NCBI RefSeq assembly: GCF_947172395.1
Contig: NC_069090.1
Coordinates: 14,404,962-14,468,961 of the forward strand
Reading direction: 5' to 3'
Source: Bicyclus anynana
Taxonomy: Eukaryota > Arthropoda > Insecta > Lepidoptera > Nymphalidae
Length of the DNA stretch: 64,000 bases
Position numbers and translations under genes: made by a program. Shown in pieces: positions 53,641 through 63,926 of this stretch; the stretch's first letter is position 1, and every line of letters begins with the position of its first letter. Below the pieces are notes generated by a model that did no database searches, had not been told where the DNA came from, and was given only the letters and a program-made list of their open reading frames with translations.

Positions 53641-54179
53641 TTATATTGCTCTAAAAAGAAGAAAATATTTTTTTCTTTCAACATTTTAACTACCTATCAA
53701 CTTATAACCTCATTATGAACAACTTAAATGATAAAAAGCTTGTCGTGAGGATTAATTATCTATCAGCATTAAATTAAAATTGGAAATATAATAAAGTTAC
53801 CAGATCAATTTACATAATTAAATTGGTACTAGTTTATTTTCAAATTGCGCGACAAGCTTTTATATTTTTACTGTGCTATGGATCACTTTCACGACTCGCG
53901 AGGACCTGCAAAGGGTATAGAGTATATAGGCGACTAATGTTAGTCTTAGTCTTATTACTAGTCCAGACCAGTGGCGGGCATAAACCAGGTCCGTAGCTGG
54001 ACAGCAATTCGGCTAGTTACCAGAACGACTGGATGTTAGAGACAGAGCAACGTGCTGATTGGTCATTTATATCTGTGTTGGAACTCACAACTACTAACAA
54101 AATTTAGGGATGTAACTTAACGTTTTTTAGTTGAACGACTACAATTTGGCAAAAAAACGCAATAGTTTTTCTAACTGCC

Positions 54180-54290
54180 TCATTGGTACCGTGGTTAGCT
54201 GGCTCGGCTACAGTCCAAGGTTTGAATCCCGGGACATATGATAATAAATTGAAAATAAATAAATTTGTACCTATTCATTGTAATTAGCAA
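54180..54290 (+). mobile_element. SINE with tRNA-like head
   Basis: TTGGTACCGTGGTTAGCTGG and GGTTTGAATCCCGGG resemble boxes A and B, followed by an AAATAAATAAAT-type tail. Short family, origin not assigned. Confidence 0.4.
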
Positions 54291-54438
54291 ATAAACAATT
54301 TGAATTAGGCAATACGCGTCGATTTGACGACCCTGTCTTTCTTTGAAGTCGATCAAAAATATCAGTAAATGTAATCATTAAAATTTTGGCATTGTAGAAT
54401 AGGTGTTTATTCAAGGTTTAGAATTATCTAAAATGAGG

Positions 54439-54444
54439 TATAAG
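54439..54444 (+). promoter_or_regulatory. Candidate TATA box of AKR gene 4
   Basis: TATAAG 57 bases before the ATG at 54496. Weak match. Confidence 0.25.
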
Positions 54445-54495
54445 AAGCATGAATTAAATTTTTTCTCGAAGTCGTCTGACGAATTCTGTTTTACA

Positions 54496-57400
54496 ATGTT
54501 ACTTTTTTCAGTTTCTGTATTGACGATAATTTGTGTTGTAAGTACTTAGGTATATTTTTATTGTTATATTAAAAATGAAAATAACATTATTATATAATGA
54601 TTTATTTATTTTGCTATCATCCGCGAAAAGTCGACGAACCCATGCGACAACGTTTTTTACGACAACAAAATTGCAAAGTCTTTGCAATTGCACGTTTTAG
54701 AGTCAACATCTCCTGAGGGTGCTCCGGTTTCGGGGTGAAACGTACGTAGAGAGTATTTTGTCGGACCTGGGTGACGTTGTCGCATGGGTTCGTCGACTTT
54801 TCGCGGATGATAGCAAAATAAATAAATCATTATATAATCATGATGAACTTCCGCAAAGTACAGCCTGCTTCTATCCAATATTTGAAAATAACATTGAAAA
54901 TCCCCCGAAGGTTAAGAAATTATTAATTACACTCTCGATCAAGTCATCAATATTCTCTTTCAGTGCGCTTTCATTTGAGACCACACTCGAGTATATTTGC
55001 AGACATTCGGTTGTTCTTCCTCACTTGAATCCCCCAGAAATTTTAAACGGTTCAACTGATTTCATCAAACATGTCTAAGAACACTCGCACATAAATCCCC
55101 TTTCATACAATACAAACTAAATTAAAAAGGCTTCATCCGTTCGGGAGCAATGGTGCCACAGACAGACTGACAGACAGACACTTCAAACTTATAACACCTC
55201 TCTTTTTGCGTCAGAGGTTAAATAGTTTAAGAGTGTATAAAAAGAGCCATTTGCAGGTGAAGTCCGAGTTACTGTACCGTAGTCGAAACCGAATTTCAAC
55301 AGAAAGGCGAAAATTGAACGATGGCAACTGGATACCGGCTAATGCCTTCGGTACTTATGTAGTGGATGTAAGTAATGTAATAATATAAAGCTAAGCATGA
55401 TAGCCCAGTGGATATGACCTCTGCCTCCGATTCCGGAGGGTTTGGGTTCGAATCCGGCCCGGGGCATGCACCTCCAACTTTTCAGTTGTGTGCATTTTAA
55501 GAAAATAAATACCACGTGTCTCAAACGGTGAAGGAAAACATCGTTAGGAAACCTGCATACCAGAGAATCCGCACTGGGCCGGCGTGGTGGACTATTGGCC
55601 CAATCCCTGTCATTCTGAGAGGAGACTCGAGCTCAGCAGTGAGCCGAATATGGGTTGATAACGACGACGATTATAAAGCTAAAGAGTTTGTTTGTTTGGT
55701 TGAACGCGCTAATCTCAAGAACAAATGGTCCGATTTGAAAAATTCTTTCAGTGTTAGATAGCCCATTTATCGAGGAAGGCTACATAATATATATCTGCGT
55801 ATTCCTACGGAACGGGAACCACGCGGGTGAAACCGTACGGTGTCAGCTAGTCTCTGTATATGTATACAGAACCGATCTTGAAAATTATTTTACCAATAGA
55901 AAGCCACCTTATTTGTGAGTGTCTTATGCTATATTTTATCCCGTATTCTCACGGTAACGGGAACTACGAGGGTGAAACATAAGCATTATTATACTTTTAT
56001 TTATATGACTAAGCATTTATCTAAACTAAATAATTATTAGTAATAACCAATTTTTATTATACAGCTTGTTCTTCGACAAATGACTCCTCTAAGGCTTTCC
56101 ATTTTGTTCTGTCCTTGGCGATGCGTTACCACTCTGAACCGTCATCTTCCCAATTTTTAAATTGCCTGCCTTTATTTCTCTTCCGCGGTACAAAAAAGAA
56201 AATTGTAATGACAGAATGTTAGTTCTCTTCATTTTTTACTTCAGCTTTTACCTACGCCTTCTCGCATATAATATGGCCTGTCCATCACCATTTTAGGCGT
56301 CTTTAGATGGTTCTTAAATTTTTAAATTTGTCTATTATTTTCTTTAGGGTCATGCGGTCTCTGTCTTATAACTCCAATAAACTTCTTTCGATCCCGACTC
56401 GATTTTTTTCCAGTTATTGTTCTGTTAGCTACCACGTTTGGCATCCGTACGATAAACATGGTAGGATACAGGTGTCAACGATCCTGGTTTTGTGTTTGAT
56501 AAGCATACTCGTATTTTCGTTCTGAAGTGGCAATGGGCGGGGCCCATAGTTCGAAGAACCGGTGGCCGTTGGGGTACCAAGGTGCAGGAATGGCGGCCCC
56601 GCACCAGAAAGCGCAGTGTTGGTCGACCAGGTGGACTGACGACATCAAGCGAGTCGCAGGTATTCGCTGGATGCATGCGGCTCAGTATCGTGATGTTTGG
56701 AAGTCCCTACAAAAGGCAGTCCTGCAATGGACGTCCATCGGCTGATGTGATGATGATGATGTCGTTTTCAGCTATTTGCTATCGTTCTATCGAGTTCCTT
56801 CATTTGCATTTCAGGGAACATTAGTTGGTAAAGTTTCTATATCTGTGTTTTAATTATGATGTTTCTATATCTGTGTTTTAATTATGATGTTTCTATATCT
56901 GTGTTTTAATTATGATGATATTGTTACAGTATGATGACAGATTTAGCATGTGCCAAGCTACCATTAATGCCATCGAAGCAGGATACAGGCATATAGACAC
57001 AGCGTTCATTTATCTAACCGAAGATATAGTTGGTAAGGCCATTGCCAACGTCACGCGTCGAGGCATCGTGAAGCGAAAAGATTTGTACATCAGTACCAAG
57101 GTAATATCATTAACAATCCAAATTTGGCTCATTGTTGAGCACGAGTCTCCTCTCAGATTCAGAGGAGTTAGGCCTTAGTCCAACACGTTGGCCAAATGTG
57201 GATTGGCTGACTTTACACATGTAGAGAATTAAGAAAATTCTCAAGTTTCTTCGCGATGATTTTCCTTCATCGTTTGAGATAAGTGATATTTAATTTTTTA
57301 AATGCACACAACTGAAAAATTGGAGGTGCATGCCCCAGACCGCATTCGAATGTACGCCCTCCGAAACGAAGGCAGAGAACATATCCACTGGGGTATCACG

Positions 57401-60400
57401 TCTCCTAGGTTAACAATATATACTAATACTAGCTGACGCCGCGTGGTAACTTCGATAAATGGGTTATCTAACACTAAAAGAATTTTTCAAATCGGACCAG
57501 TATATCCTGAGACTATCGCGTTCAAACAGACAAACAAACGAACAAACTATTCAGCTTTATAATATTAGCATAGATTAAAAGGAGTTAAAGTTTGGATCTA
57601 CTGAACCGATTTTGGATTTTTTTTACCACTAGAAAGTCACGTTATTTGTGAATGTCATAGGCTATATTTTATTCCCGTATTGTCACGGCAACGAGAACTA
57701 CACGAGTAAAACCGTGGGGCGTCGGTTAGTAAATATTATTGGCGTCTCAAAACCATGCAGTTTGTAAATCCTTAAGAGATTCCATGTCTAGCATCTAGCA
57801 GCAGTGGACATCCATCGGCTGATGGTGATAATGATGATGAGTAAAGTAGTAAAAGATAGTACCTAATGATTGACGGACCAAACATCTAGTCAACTTTATT
57901 GTAAACGGGAAAACATCGCCCGTAACCTATGTAAAAGGCGATGTTTTCCCGTACAATACGGGCAAGAAACACGCCCTACAAAGTGCTACTGTAAGTGTCC
58001 ATCGACCTGAAGCGTATAGATGTTGAATCTCTTAGCCTTACAAAGGTAACCATGCCCTTCATATTTATATGTCTCCGTAAAATTGTAAATACTGTAAGAT
58101 TATACTATCTCGCGAGATTGTGAACTGTCGATCGATTGTGAACCGTACTGTCTCTATTAAACCTATCCAAAAATTACCAAAAATGTTGACCAGCTTTTGG
58201 AAAATTTTTGGTATTATAATTGCCCCCCTGCATAGCATATCGACCCTCGATAGTCGATCGACTAGGTGGGCTGAGGACATCAAGCGGGTTGCAGGGCGCC
58301 GCTGGATGCTGGCGGCTTGGGACAGTGCTGTTTGGAAGTCCATGCAAGAGGCCTATGTCCAGCAGTGGACGTCCATTGGCTGTTGATGATGATGTTGATA
58401 GCAATAGTCCAAGCTATTGCTATGCAGGAGGGCGTTGAAAGAATGATATTTTTTTCGTTAATTTTTCAGCTACCATATTCCGTTGTTAATAGGGCTGGGG
58501 TTGTGCCAGCTGTGAAAAATGCTCTAAAAAGACTACAGTTAGATTATGTGGACTTGTGCCTTATACATCAACCAGTTGACATGGTACCTACCTTAATCTA
58601 ATTTTTTGTTTTAATATTATTATATTTAATTATACTGGTACTGGTCTCTCCCTAAGGGTTCATTTCCGCCCCTTGTTTGACTTGGTCGCCTCATTAGAAG
58701 GCTCAAAGTCACACAGCGGACGATGGAACGAGCTATGCTCGGAGTATCTCTGCGTGATCGAATCAGAAATGAGGAGATCCGCAGAAGCATCATGGCTCAA
58801 TGAGTCGCGAAGCTGAAGTGGCAATGGGCGAGTCACATAGTTCAAATAGCCGATGGATTTTGGGGTCCCGTGGTGCTGGAATAGCGACTCGACCCCCCCA
58901 CCAAATGGACTGACGATATCAAGCGAGTCGCAGGGATTCGCTGGATGCAGGCGGTTCAGGATCGTGATGTTTGGAAGTCACGTGGACGGTCATCGGCTGA
59001 TATGATGATGTTTAATTATTATTATATATGAACCTAATATTTACTTCTAATGTCGGAATGTCTATTGATGCGATCCGTACGATGCGTAACAGTGGACGCA
59101 CTCGTATGACTTACAAATAATATACAAAGAATATTAAAATTCGTTTGATGCGATGCCTCCGATACGTACGATTCCGATCTGTGGACGTCTACCATAAGCT
59201 CAATAATCAATCAATAAATTTTATCACTCCTTTCATAACTATTTTTTAGCGGACTCAAAAGTGATTACAAAAATAAGAAAAGTAATGTTGAACAAAGGTT
59301 ATTGATTCACAACATATTTTGTCAGGACAACTTAATTAACAAATCAAACTGTAACCAAAATAATACCCTAAAATGGCAGAGAATGACCTTGAGTGAAGTC
59401 ACGCACTTGTGTACGTTGTGTGTAGGGTTAAAGGCGCCTTTGACTGTTAACAAACACTCCTCTTTTCCACTCAATTCACTCTCCCCGGCTATCCCAAGTA
59501 ACCCATAAAGAATTACACAACAAGAGATGTGGACGGCTCGAACGCCACGAGCACACTGAAGCCGTCCGTACCGCAAGTCTTTGCAACGCGGCGATAACAT
59601 ATTTTGATTATTTTTGTTTTAATATAGGTTGGATCAAAGGATTACGATAACTTGGAGATATGGAGAGGGCTTGAAGACGCAAAGCGGTTGTGTTTGACGA
59701 GGTCGATCGGTCTATCGAACTTCAACAGCACGTTCATGACCAGGATCTTGGCTAACTCGGATACCGTGCCTGCTGTTAATCAACTCGAGGTAAGGTGGCT
59801 GAATTCATCTATACTAATATTATAAAGCTGAAGAGTTTGTTTGTTTGGTTGAACGCGCTAATCTCCGGAACTACTGGTCCGATTCAAAAAAATCTTTTAG
59901 TGTTAGATAGCCCATTTATCGAGGAAGGCTATAGGCTATATATTATCCCCGTATTCTTACGGGAATGGGAACAACGCGGGTGTAATAACGCGGCGTCAGC
60001 TAGTTCATTCATAATTGATTTGAGTGGGTAGTGACCCTGCTTTCTGCATCCACGGCCGTGGGTTCGATATCCAACATTAGAAAATATTTGTGTGATGATC
60101 ATGGGTGTCTTGCAGTGTCTGGGTGTATTTATACATAATACAGCCGTGATAGCCCAGTGGATAAGACCTTTGCCTTCGATGCGGAGGGCGTAGTTTCGAA
60201 TCCAACAGTCCACCACGCTGGCCTAATGCGGATTGGCTAAATTCACACACATAGAGAGTTAAGAAAATTCCCAGTATGAGACACTCTGTTTGATATTAAA
60301 TTTCTTATTTCTTAAAATGCACATCACACTGAAAAGTTTTTTACTCGTGAACTTACGGTGAAGGAAAACATCGTGTGGAAACCTGCATACCAGAGAATTT

Positions 60401-61595
60401 TCTTAATTATCTGCGTGTGTGAAGTCTGCCAATCCGCATTGGGCCAGCGTGGTGGATTATTAGCCTAACTTCTCTCATTCTGAGAGGAGACTCGAACTCA
60501 GCAGTGAGCCGAATATGGGTAGATAACGTAACTGAAAATGCGAATCTACACCCTTTACTAATATTAATTGGCACTTTTCAGACAAATCCTACATACGCGA
60601 ATCTGGAGACAGTAGCTTATTGTCAAAGCTTAAATATAGTTGTAACAGGATATGCGCCATTTGGTTTCTTGGTGCCGAGAACTCTAAATGATTTATCGTT
60701 ACCACCAACTTTCGACGATCCATTCTTGGTGGGGTTGGCCAGAAAATACGCTGTGAATGTCAGCCAGATTGTCTTGCGGTATCCGGTAAATAATTTTAAT
60801 ATACTTTTCTAAGTATTGCAGGTATACCTACTTAGAACTCGTGCGAATTAACATGACACCTGGCTCAAAACCCGCTTTCAGGTGAAAGCGCTAAGCAGCG
60901 TTAGCACCATTGCACGGCAGAAACTAAGTTTTGATAGTTAAATTTAAAAGGACTTCTTTTGAAACACATATGATCACTCAACAATCAATCGATTTGTAGT
61001 GATTCGTTAATGAATGAAAGTAACCGACATATCTCTCAGGGCTAGTACAATATAGTGGCAGTGGGCTGGACATGCCTGTCGGACGACCGATGGTCGTTGG
61101 AGTCGTAAGGTTATTGAGTTGAGACCGCGTCTCTGTAATCGGAGTATGAGGCGCCCCTCACTAGACGGCGACGTGGAGCGACGACCTCCAGAAGTTTGCA
61201 AAAAGCTAAAAATAAAGCAGGCTGGCGCTGCTTAGATACCTATGTCCAGCAGTTCATGCATGATGATTATGATGATGTATTAAGGAAATATGAGTAGAAA
61301 TACCACTTTTTCAAACGCTTTATTGATATTTGAATTTTTTAATATGTTTCAGGTCGAACGCGGTATTATTCCAATTGCTAAATCGTCTAACATTGATCAC
61401 ATTAAACAGAACGTAGACATTTTTGGTTTTACCATCGATCCAGAAGACATACTTAGAATTAATCAGTTTGACAGAAACGTAAAAGTTTATCGCATTGATT
61501 ATCCAGGACTGTTTCAATTCGTCAGAGATAACTATCCCTTTGTGAGGAGATACGTCCGAAGGAATAATTTGCGACAGTATATTGATGACCTTTGA
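54496..61595 (+). CDS. AKR gene 4: secreted AKR paralogue
   Basis: Exons: 54496-54537, 55257-55367, 56930-57100, 58470-58583, 59628-59789, 60582-60785, 61353-61595 (stop TGA); all phase 0; 348 residues. Exon 1 encodes MLLFSVSVLTIICV (signal-like). Exon 2 is seven codons longer than in gene 3 at its start. The tetrad is complete: Asp74, Tyr79, Lys108, His141 (LCLIHQP). GLSNF is present; the loop reads APFGF. The cofactor segment is IAKSSNIDHIKQN, keeping Lys but with His for Arg and Ala for Pro. Sequons NVT, NST and NVS are visible. It is the closest relative of gene 3 and lies directly downstream of it in the same orientation, consistent with local tandem duplication. Confidence 0.87.
54589..54838. 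mobile_element. Foldback MITE with exact 64-bp inverted arms
   Basis: 54589-54652 is an exact reverse complement of 54775-54838 (arms starting ATTATATAATGATTTATT). A 122-base centre with its own inverted pieces lies between. It is in intron 1 of AKR gene 4; a half copy is at 39649-39783. Confidence 0.8.
55395..55672 (+). mobile_element. SINE family A, full copy
   Basis: Head (GATAGCCCAGTGGATATGACC; GGTTCGAATCCGGCC), GGGGCATGCACCTCC, GAGAGGAGACTCGAGC, AGCCGAATATGGGTTG, tail GACGACGA. It lies in intron 2 of AKR gene 4. Confidence 0.8.
55673..55985 (+). mobile_element. Two adjacent Helitron-like elements
   Basis: The first (55673-55851) runs from TATAAAGCTAAAGAG to GGTGTCAGCTAG before T, with GATAGCCCATTTATCGAGG inside. 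A second truncated copy follows to about 55985 (TTTTACCAATAGAAAGCC; AACGGGAACTACGAGGG). Confidence 0.6.
56522..56760 (+). mobile_element. RTE-type LINE 3' end
   Basis: The translation VLKWQWAGPIVRRTGGRWG and TKVQEWRPRTRKRSVGRP, then DDIKRVAGIRWMHA, is the well-known C-terminus of RTE-class pol. It ends in GGACGTCCATCGGCTGATG and (ATG)n. A frameshift precedes DDIKRV. It lies in intron 2 of AKR gene 4. Confidence 0.75.
56833..56919 (+). repeat. 28-bp tandem repeat, three copies, next to an acceptor
   Basis: GTTTCTATATCTGTGTTTTA plus 8 bases repeats three times exactly (from 56833, 56861 and 56889). The last copy ends about 10 bases before the acceptor of exon 3 of AKR gene 4 (exon from 56930). 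Confidence 0.85.
57126..57410 (-). mobile_element. SINE family A, nearly full minus copy
   Basis: In minus orientation: head near 57405 (GATACCCCAGTGGATATG), then the body back to GAGAGGAGACTCGTGCTC at 57130. It lies in intron 3 of AKR gene 4. Confidence 0.75.
57428..57570 (-). mobile_element. Helitron-like element
   Basis: From ATGCTAATATTATAAAGCTG (minus strand) to CACGCGGCGTCAGCTAG; shortened centre. Confidence 0.6.
57575..57732 (+). mobile_element. Helitron-like element, degenerate
   Basis: AAAGGAGTTAAAGTTTGG, ACCACTAGAAAGTCACG, CAACGAGAACTACACGAG and a CGTCGGTTAGT end. Confidence 0.5.
57770..57842 (+). mobile_element. RTE-type LINE tail remnant
   Basis: GCAGTGGACATCCATCGGCTG followed by a degenerate (ATG)n run. 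Confidence 0.5.
57898..57958. repeat. Perfect short hairpin in intron 3 of gene 4
   Basis: ACGGGAAAACATCGCC (57905-57920) pairs exactly with 57937-57952, with a 16-base loop. TATTGT and its complement extend the stem past a small bulge. Confidence 0.7.
58240..58398 (+). mobile_element. RTE-type LINE 3' end
   Basis: TRWAEDIKRVAGRRWMLAAW, then VWKSMQEAYVQQWTSIGC and (ATG)n; it ends just 70 bases before exon 4 of AKR gene 4. Confidence 0.7.
58660..59012 (+). mobile_element. RTE-type LINE 3' end
   Basis: Coding phrases for RRLKVTQRTMERAMLGVSL, DRIRNEEIRRS and LKWQWA, then DDIKRVAGIRWMQAVQDRD, ending CGGCTGATATGATGATG. Small deletions break the frame. It lies in intron 4 of AKR gene 4. Confidence 0.7.
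59807..60003 (+). mobile_element. Helitron-like element, complete
   Basis: Starts TCTATACTAATATTATAAAG after A and ends GCGGCGTCAGCTAG before T, with GAACTACTGGTCCGATTC and ACGCGGGTGTAATAACGCGG (3' hairpin) inside. This is the best-preserved copy of the CTAG-ended family. Confidence 0.7.
60030..60140 (+). mobile_element. SINE family C, 5' part
   Basis: GGGTAGTGACCCTGCTTTC, ATCCACGGCCGTGGGTTCG and AAATATTTGTGTGATGATC match the minus-strand copy at 4500-4760. Confidence 0.7.
60142..60530. mobile_element. Composite of three SINE family A pieces
   Basis: 60142-60205 is a plus-strand head; 60206-60330 is minus-strand body (CCACCACGCTGGCCTAATG); 60355-60530 is plus-strand body to AGCCGAATATGGGTAG. 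It lies about 50 bases upstream of exon 6 of AKR gene 4. Confidence 0.65.
61030..61282 (+). mobile_element. RTE-type LINE 3' end
   Basis: GTGGCAGTGGGCTGGACATG encodes the WQWAGHA-type motif; CTATGTCCAGCAGTTCATGC and a degenerate (ATG)n end follow. It lies in intron 6 of AKR gene 4. Confidence 0.6.
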
Positions 61596-61621
61596 TATTA
61601 GTCAGAGAAGTTGGGTGAATT

Positions 61622-61627
61622 AATAAA
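61622..61627 (+). terminator. Poly(A) signal of AKR gene 4
   Basis: AATAAA 26 bases after the stop codon. Confidence 0.65.
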
Positions 61628-61689
61628 ATAATTATTTTATTGTATAAAATATTGTTTGCATTTAAAAAAAGAAAAAAAAAAAAAAACCG

Positions 61690-61885
61690 TCTTCAAAAAG
61701 ATAAAACGTACCGACTAAACTAAAAAGCGAAAAACAACATCGTAGTCTATTCTACCTTCTGATCAGTTTGAAGGCGGTGCTAACCCGGTGATGTATTAAT
61801 TCAAGCCATGTCAGAATATCATAAAGGTTTTTCAGACTGTGTTATTTCATGTATCTCTTGAAACGGCTTAAATGTATGATACCTA
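61690..61885 (-). repeat. Dispersed repeat shared with 48640-48850
   Basis: CTAAAAAGCGAAAAACAACATC, CTTCTGATCAGTTTGAAGG and TCTTGAAACGGCTTAAAT match the intron 5 copy of gene 3 in inverse or rearranged order. Confidence 0.45.
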
Positions 61886-61959
61886 CTCTTATTTGAGAGA
61901 ATGTTATTGTAGTTTTACTTTTTGAAACATAGTTGTCGCAACTTTCTGTAGGCATATTT

Positions 61960-62290
61960 CGACGGCCTCCGTGGCGCAGTGGTATGCGCGGTGGATTTAC
62001 AAGACGGAGGTCCTGCGTTCGATCACTGGCTGGGCCGATTGAGATTTTCTTAATTGGTCCAGGTCTGGCTGGTGGGAGGCTTCCGCAGTGGCTAGTTACC
62101 ACCCTACCGGCAAAGACATACCTCCAGGCGATTTAGCGTTCCGGTACGATGCCATGTAGAAACCGAAAGGGGTGAGGATTTTCATCCTCCTCCTAACAAG
62201 TTAGCCCGCTTCCATCTAAGACTACATCATCACTTATCATCAGGTGAGATTGTAGTCAAGGGCTAACTTGTATAGAATATAAAAAAAAAG
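61960..62290 (+). mobile_element. SINE family B, full copy
   Basis: Box A GTGGCGCAGTGGTATGCG, box B GCGTTCGATCACTGGC (slightly decayed), TTTAGCGTTCCGGTACG, CATCATCACTTATCATC, ending in an A run near 62290. Confidence 0.8.
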
Positions 62291-63038
62291 GCATAAATAG
62301 ATAAAGCCATATGAGAAATAACGAGTTATTAAATTAATTAAAGTGTTTTCATAGGGTAACGATTTCAGTATTTATGTCAACGTTAAGTGTTAACAAAATT
62401 GGTATAATTTTATAATGTATATGGTGATAATGCAAACGTCAAATAGAGGTTACTGTTATTGACTAGCTGAGCACCATGGGTTTACTCTCGGTTTTTGGGC
62501 AAAATCAATACATGAAGTTAGTGTTTCAATATAAATTTTGGCATTGTAAATGAGCTACTTGTTTAGCTGAAATATAAACAAACATAATCATTCAAATTTT
62601 TCTTGTACGAGTAGTGTGCGTTATCTTTTTAATTAGGTTAAGTAAAGGCGCTATTCGCACTGTATAAAATTATAAATACGATATTTTACGTGTAGATAGT
62701 TTTGAGTAGATCCAAAGTAGCCATACGATATCTAAGAATTTAAGATCTAAATTTCGTTTTTCGAAATCAAATGTCAAATGATTGCAAAAACGAAAATACG
62801 ATGAAAAATGATGTAGTGACTGATTACTTGAATGGTACACCGAGTTACATAATAACCATGCTGAACCCAGTATTAATGCATAAAAACATCACATCTTTGT
62901 CACAGTCTTGAAAATAATCGGATTCGATCCAAGTTTTTAATCTGCATTGTTTTCGAATTGCGGTATTATATTTTTAGATCGTATCGGATTATTCTGATCG
63001 GTGGCAGTGCGCAAAGAGCCTTATTCTTATGAAGTAAC
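62291..63038. other. Intergenic upstream of gene 5
   Basis: AT-rich. 62765-62850 matches the dispersed repeat at 36226-36522. AAATTTTGGCATTGTA (about 62535) also occurs near 54380 upstream of gene 4; it may be a shared upstream block or a repeat. Confidence 0.4.
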
Positions 63039-63048
63039 TATTTAAAAG
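63039..63048 (+). promoter_or_regulatory. Candidate TATA-like box of AKR gene 5
   Basis: TATTTAAAAG 47 bases before the ATG at 63086. Weak match. Confidence 0.25.
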
Positions 63049-63085
63049 AGCGTACTTTGTATTTTAATTTACAAAATTTGAAGAC

Positions 63086-63926
63086 ATGTTTTTAATTTTA
63101 ATTTGTTTTCTGGCGATATGTGGAGTAAGTACCTATTTGAGTTTATTATTGATAGGTTTTTAGCATTTAATTGTCTATTGATAGATTATCCAGAATAACA
63201 CATTGCATGCCTTGTAAAATGTTGATGTATTAAGTATCGGCAATCTTTTTCACTTTTTTTTAATAAAACATATAGCCTAGCTATATAGCGCTTACTTAGG
63301 ATGCCTCTTGTCTAGAGGTATTTAAATTGTAAAACTACTTAACATACCATCAACTATTAGGTACTGCCAAAAAAAATATCAGTTTACCCTTCCAGACAAT
63401 ACTCTGTTATAGGCAGATGTAGGCCAAGGTGACGTGTTTTTCAAACCATAGCAAGATATTCACCCGAAAATAAAATATCCACAAAAAACTGTGGCTACTC
63501 ATAAAATCTAGATTTTTTTTCAGAAACCCAAAGTGTAATTTTGTCACGATGTTTTAAAATTCGACAGTGTGAGGTCCGAATTTATATCTTTCTCAATTTT
63601 CACGAGATTTCTTGTGTCGCGAATCCTAGGCCTACATGTCAACAAGAGAGAGATAGTGATGAATTGAAAACTCACGCTGTCGAATTACGAAAACATTAGG
63701 TATACATGCTACGAATTTCTAACTATTGATGTATTAGTAATCGCTAGCTAGCTAAAAATACTGACTAAATTTATTTGAAAAAAAAAAAAAAAAAATTTAT
63801 CTCCACTAAAATTCATAAAATTAATGTTAGTCGCAGATCGAATCACGTCGTGTTTCAACTGAAAGGAGACTTCTAAACGATGGCAACTGGATTCCAGCCA
63901 CTGCCTTTGGTACTTTTGTAGTAGAT
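63086..63926 (+). CDS. AKR gene 5, first two exons (runs off the window)
   Basis: Exon 1 (63086-63124) encodes MFLILICFLAICG and ends at a GTAAGT donor. Exon 2 (63837-63926, acceptor TCGCAG, donor GTAAGT) encodes IESRRVSTERRLLNDGNWIP and ATAFGTFVVD, matching exon 2 of genes 3 and 4 (LNDGNW, FGTxxVD). Both exons are in phase 0. Exons 3-7 lie beyond the window, so completeness cannot be judged. Confidence 0.85.
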
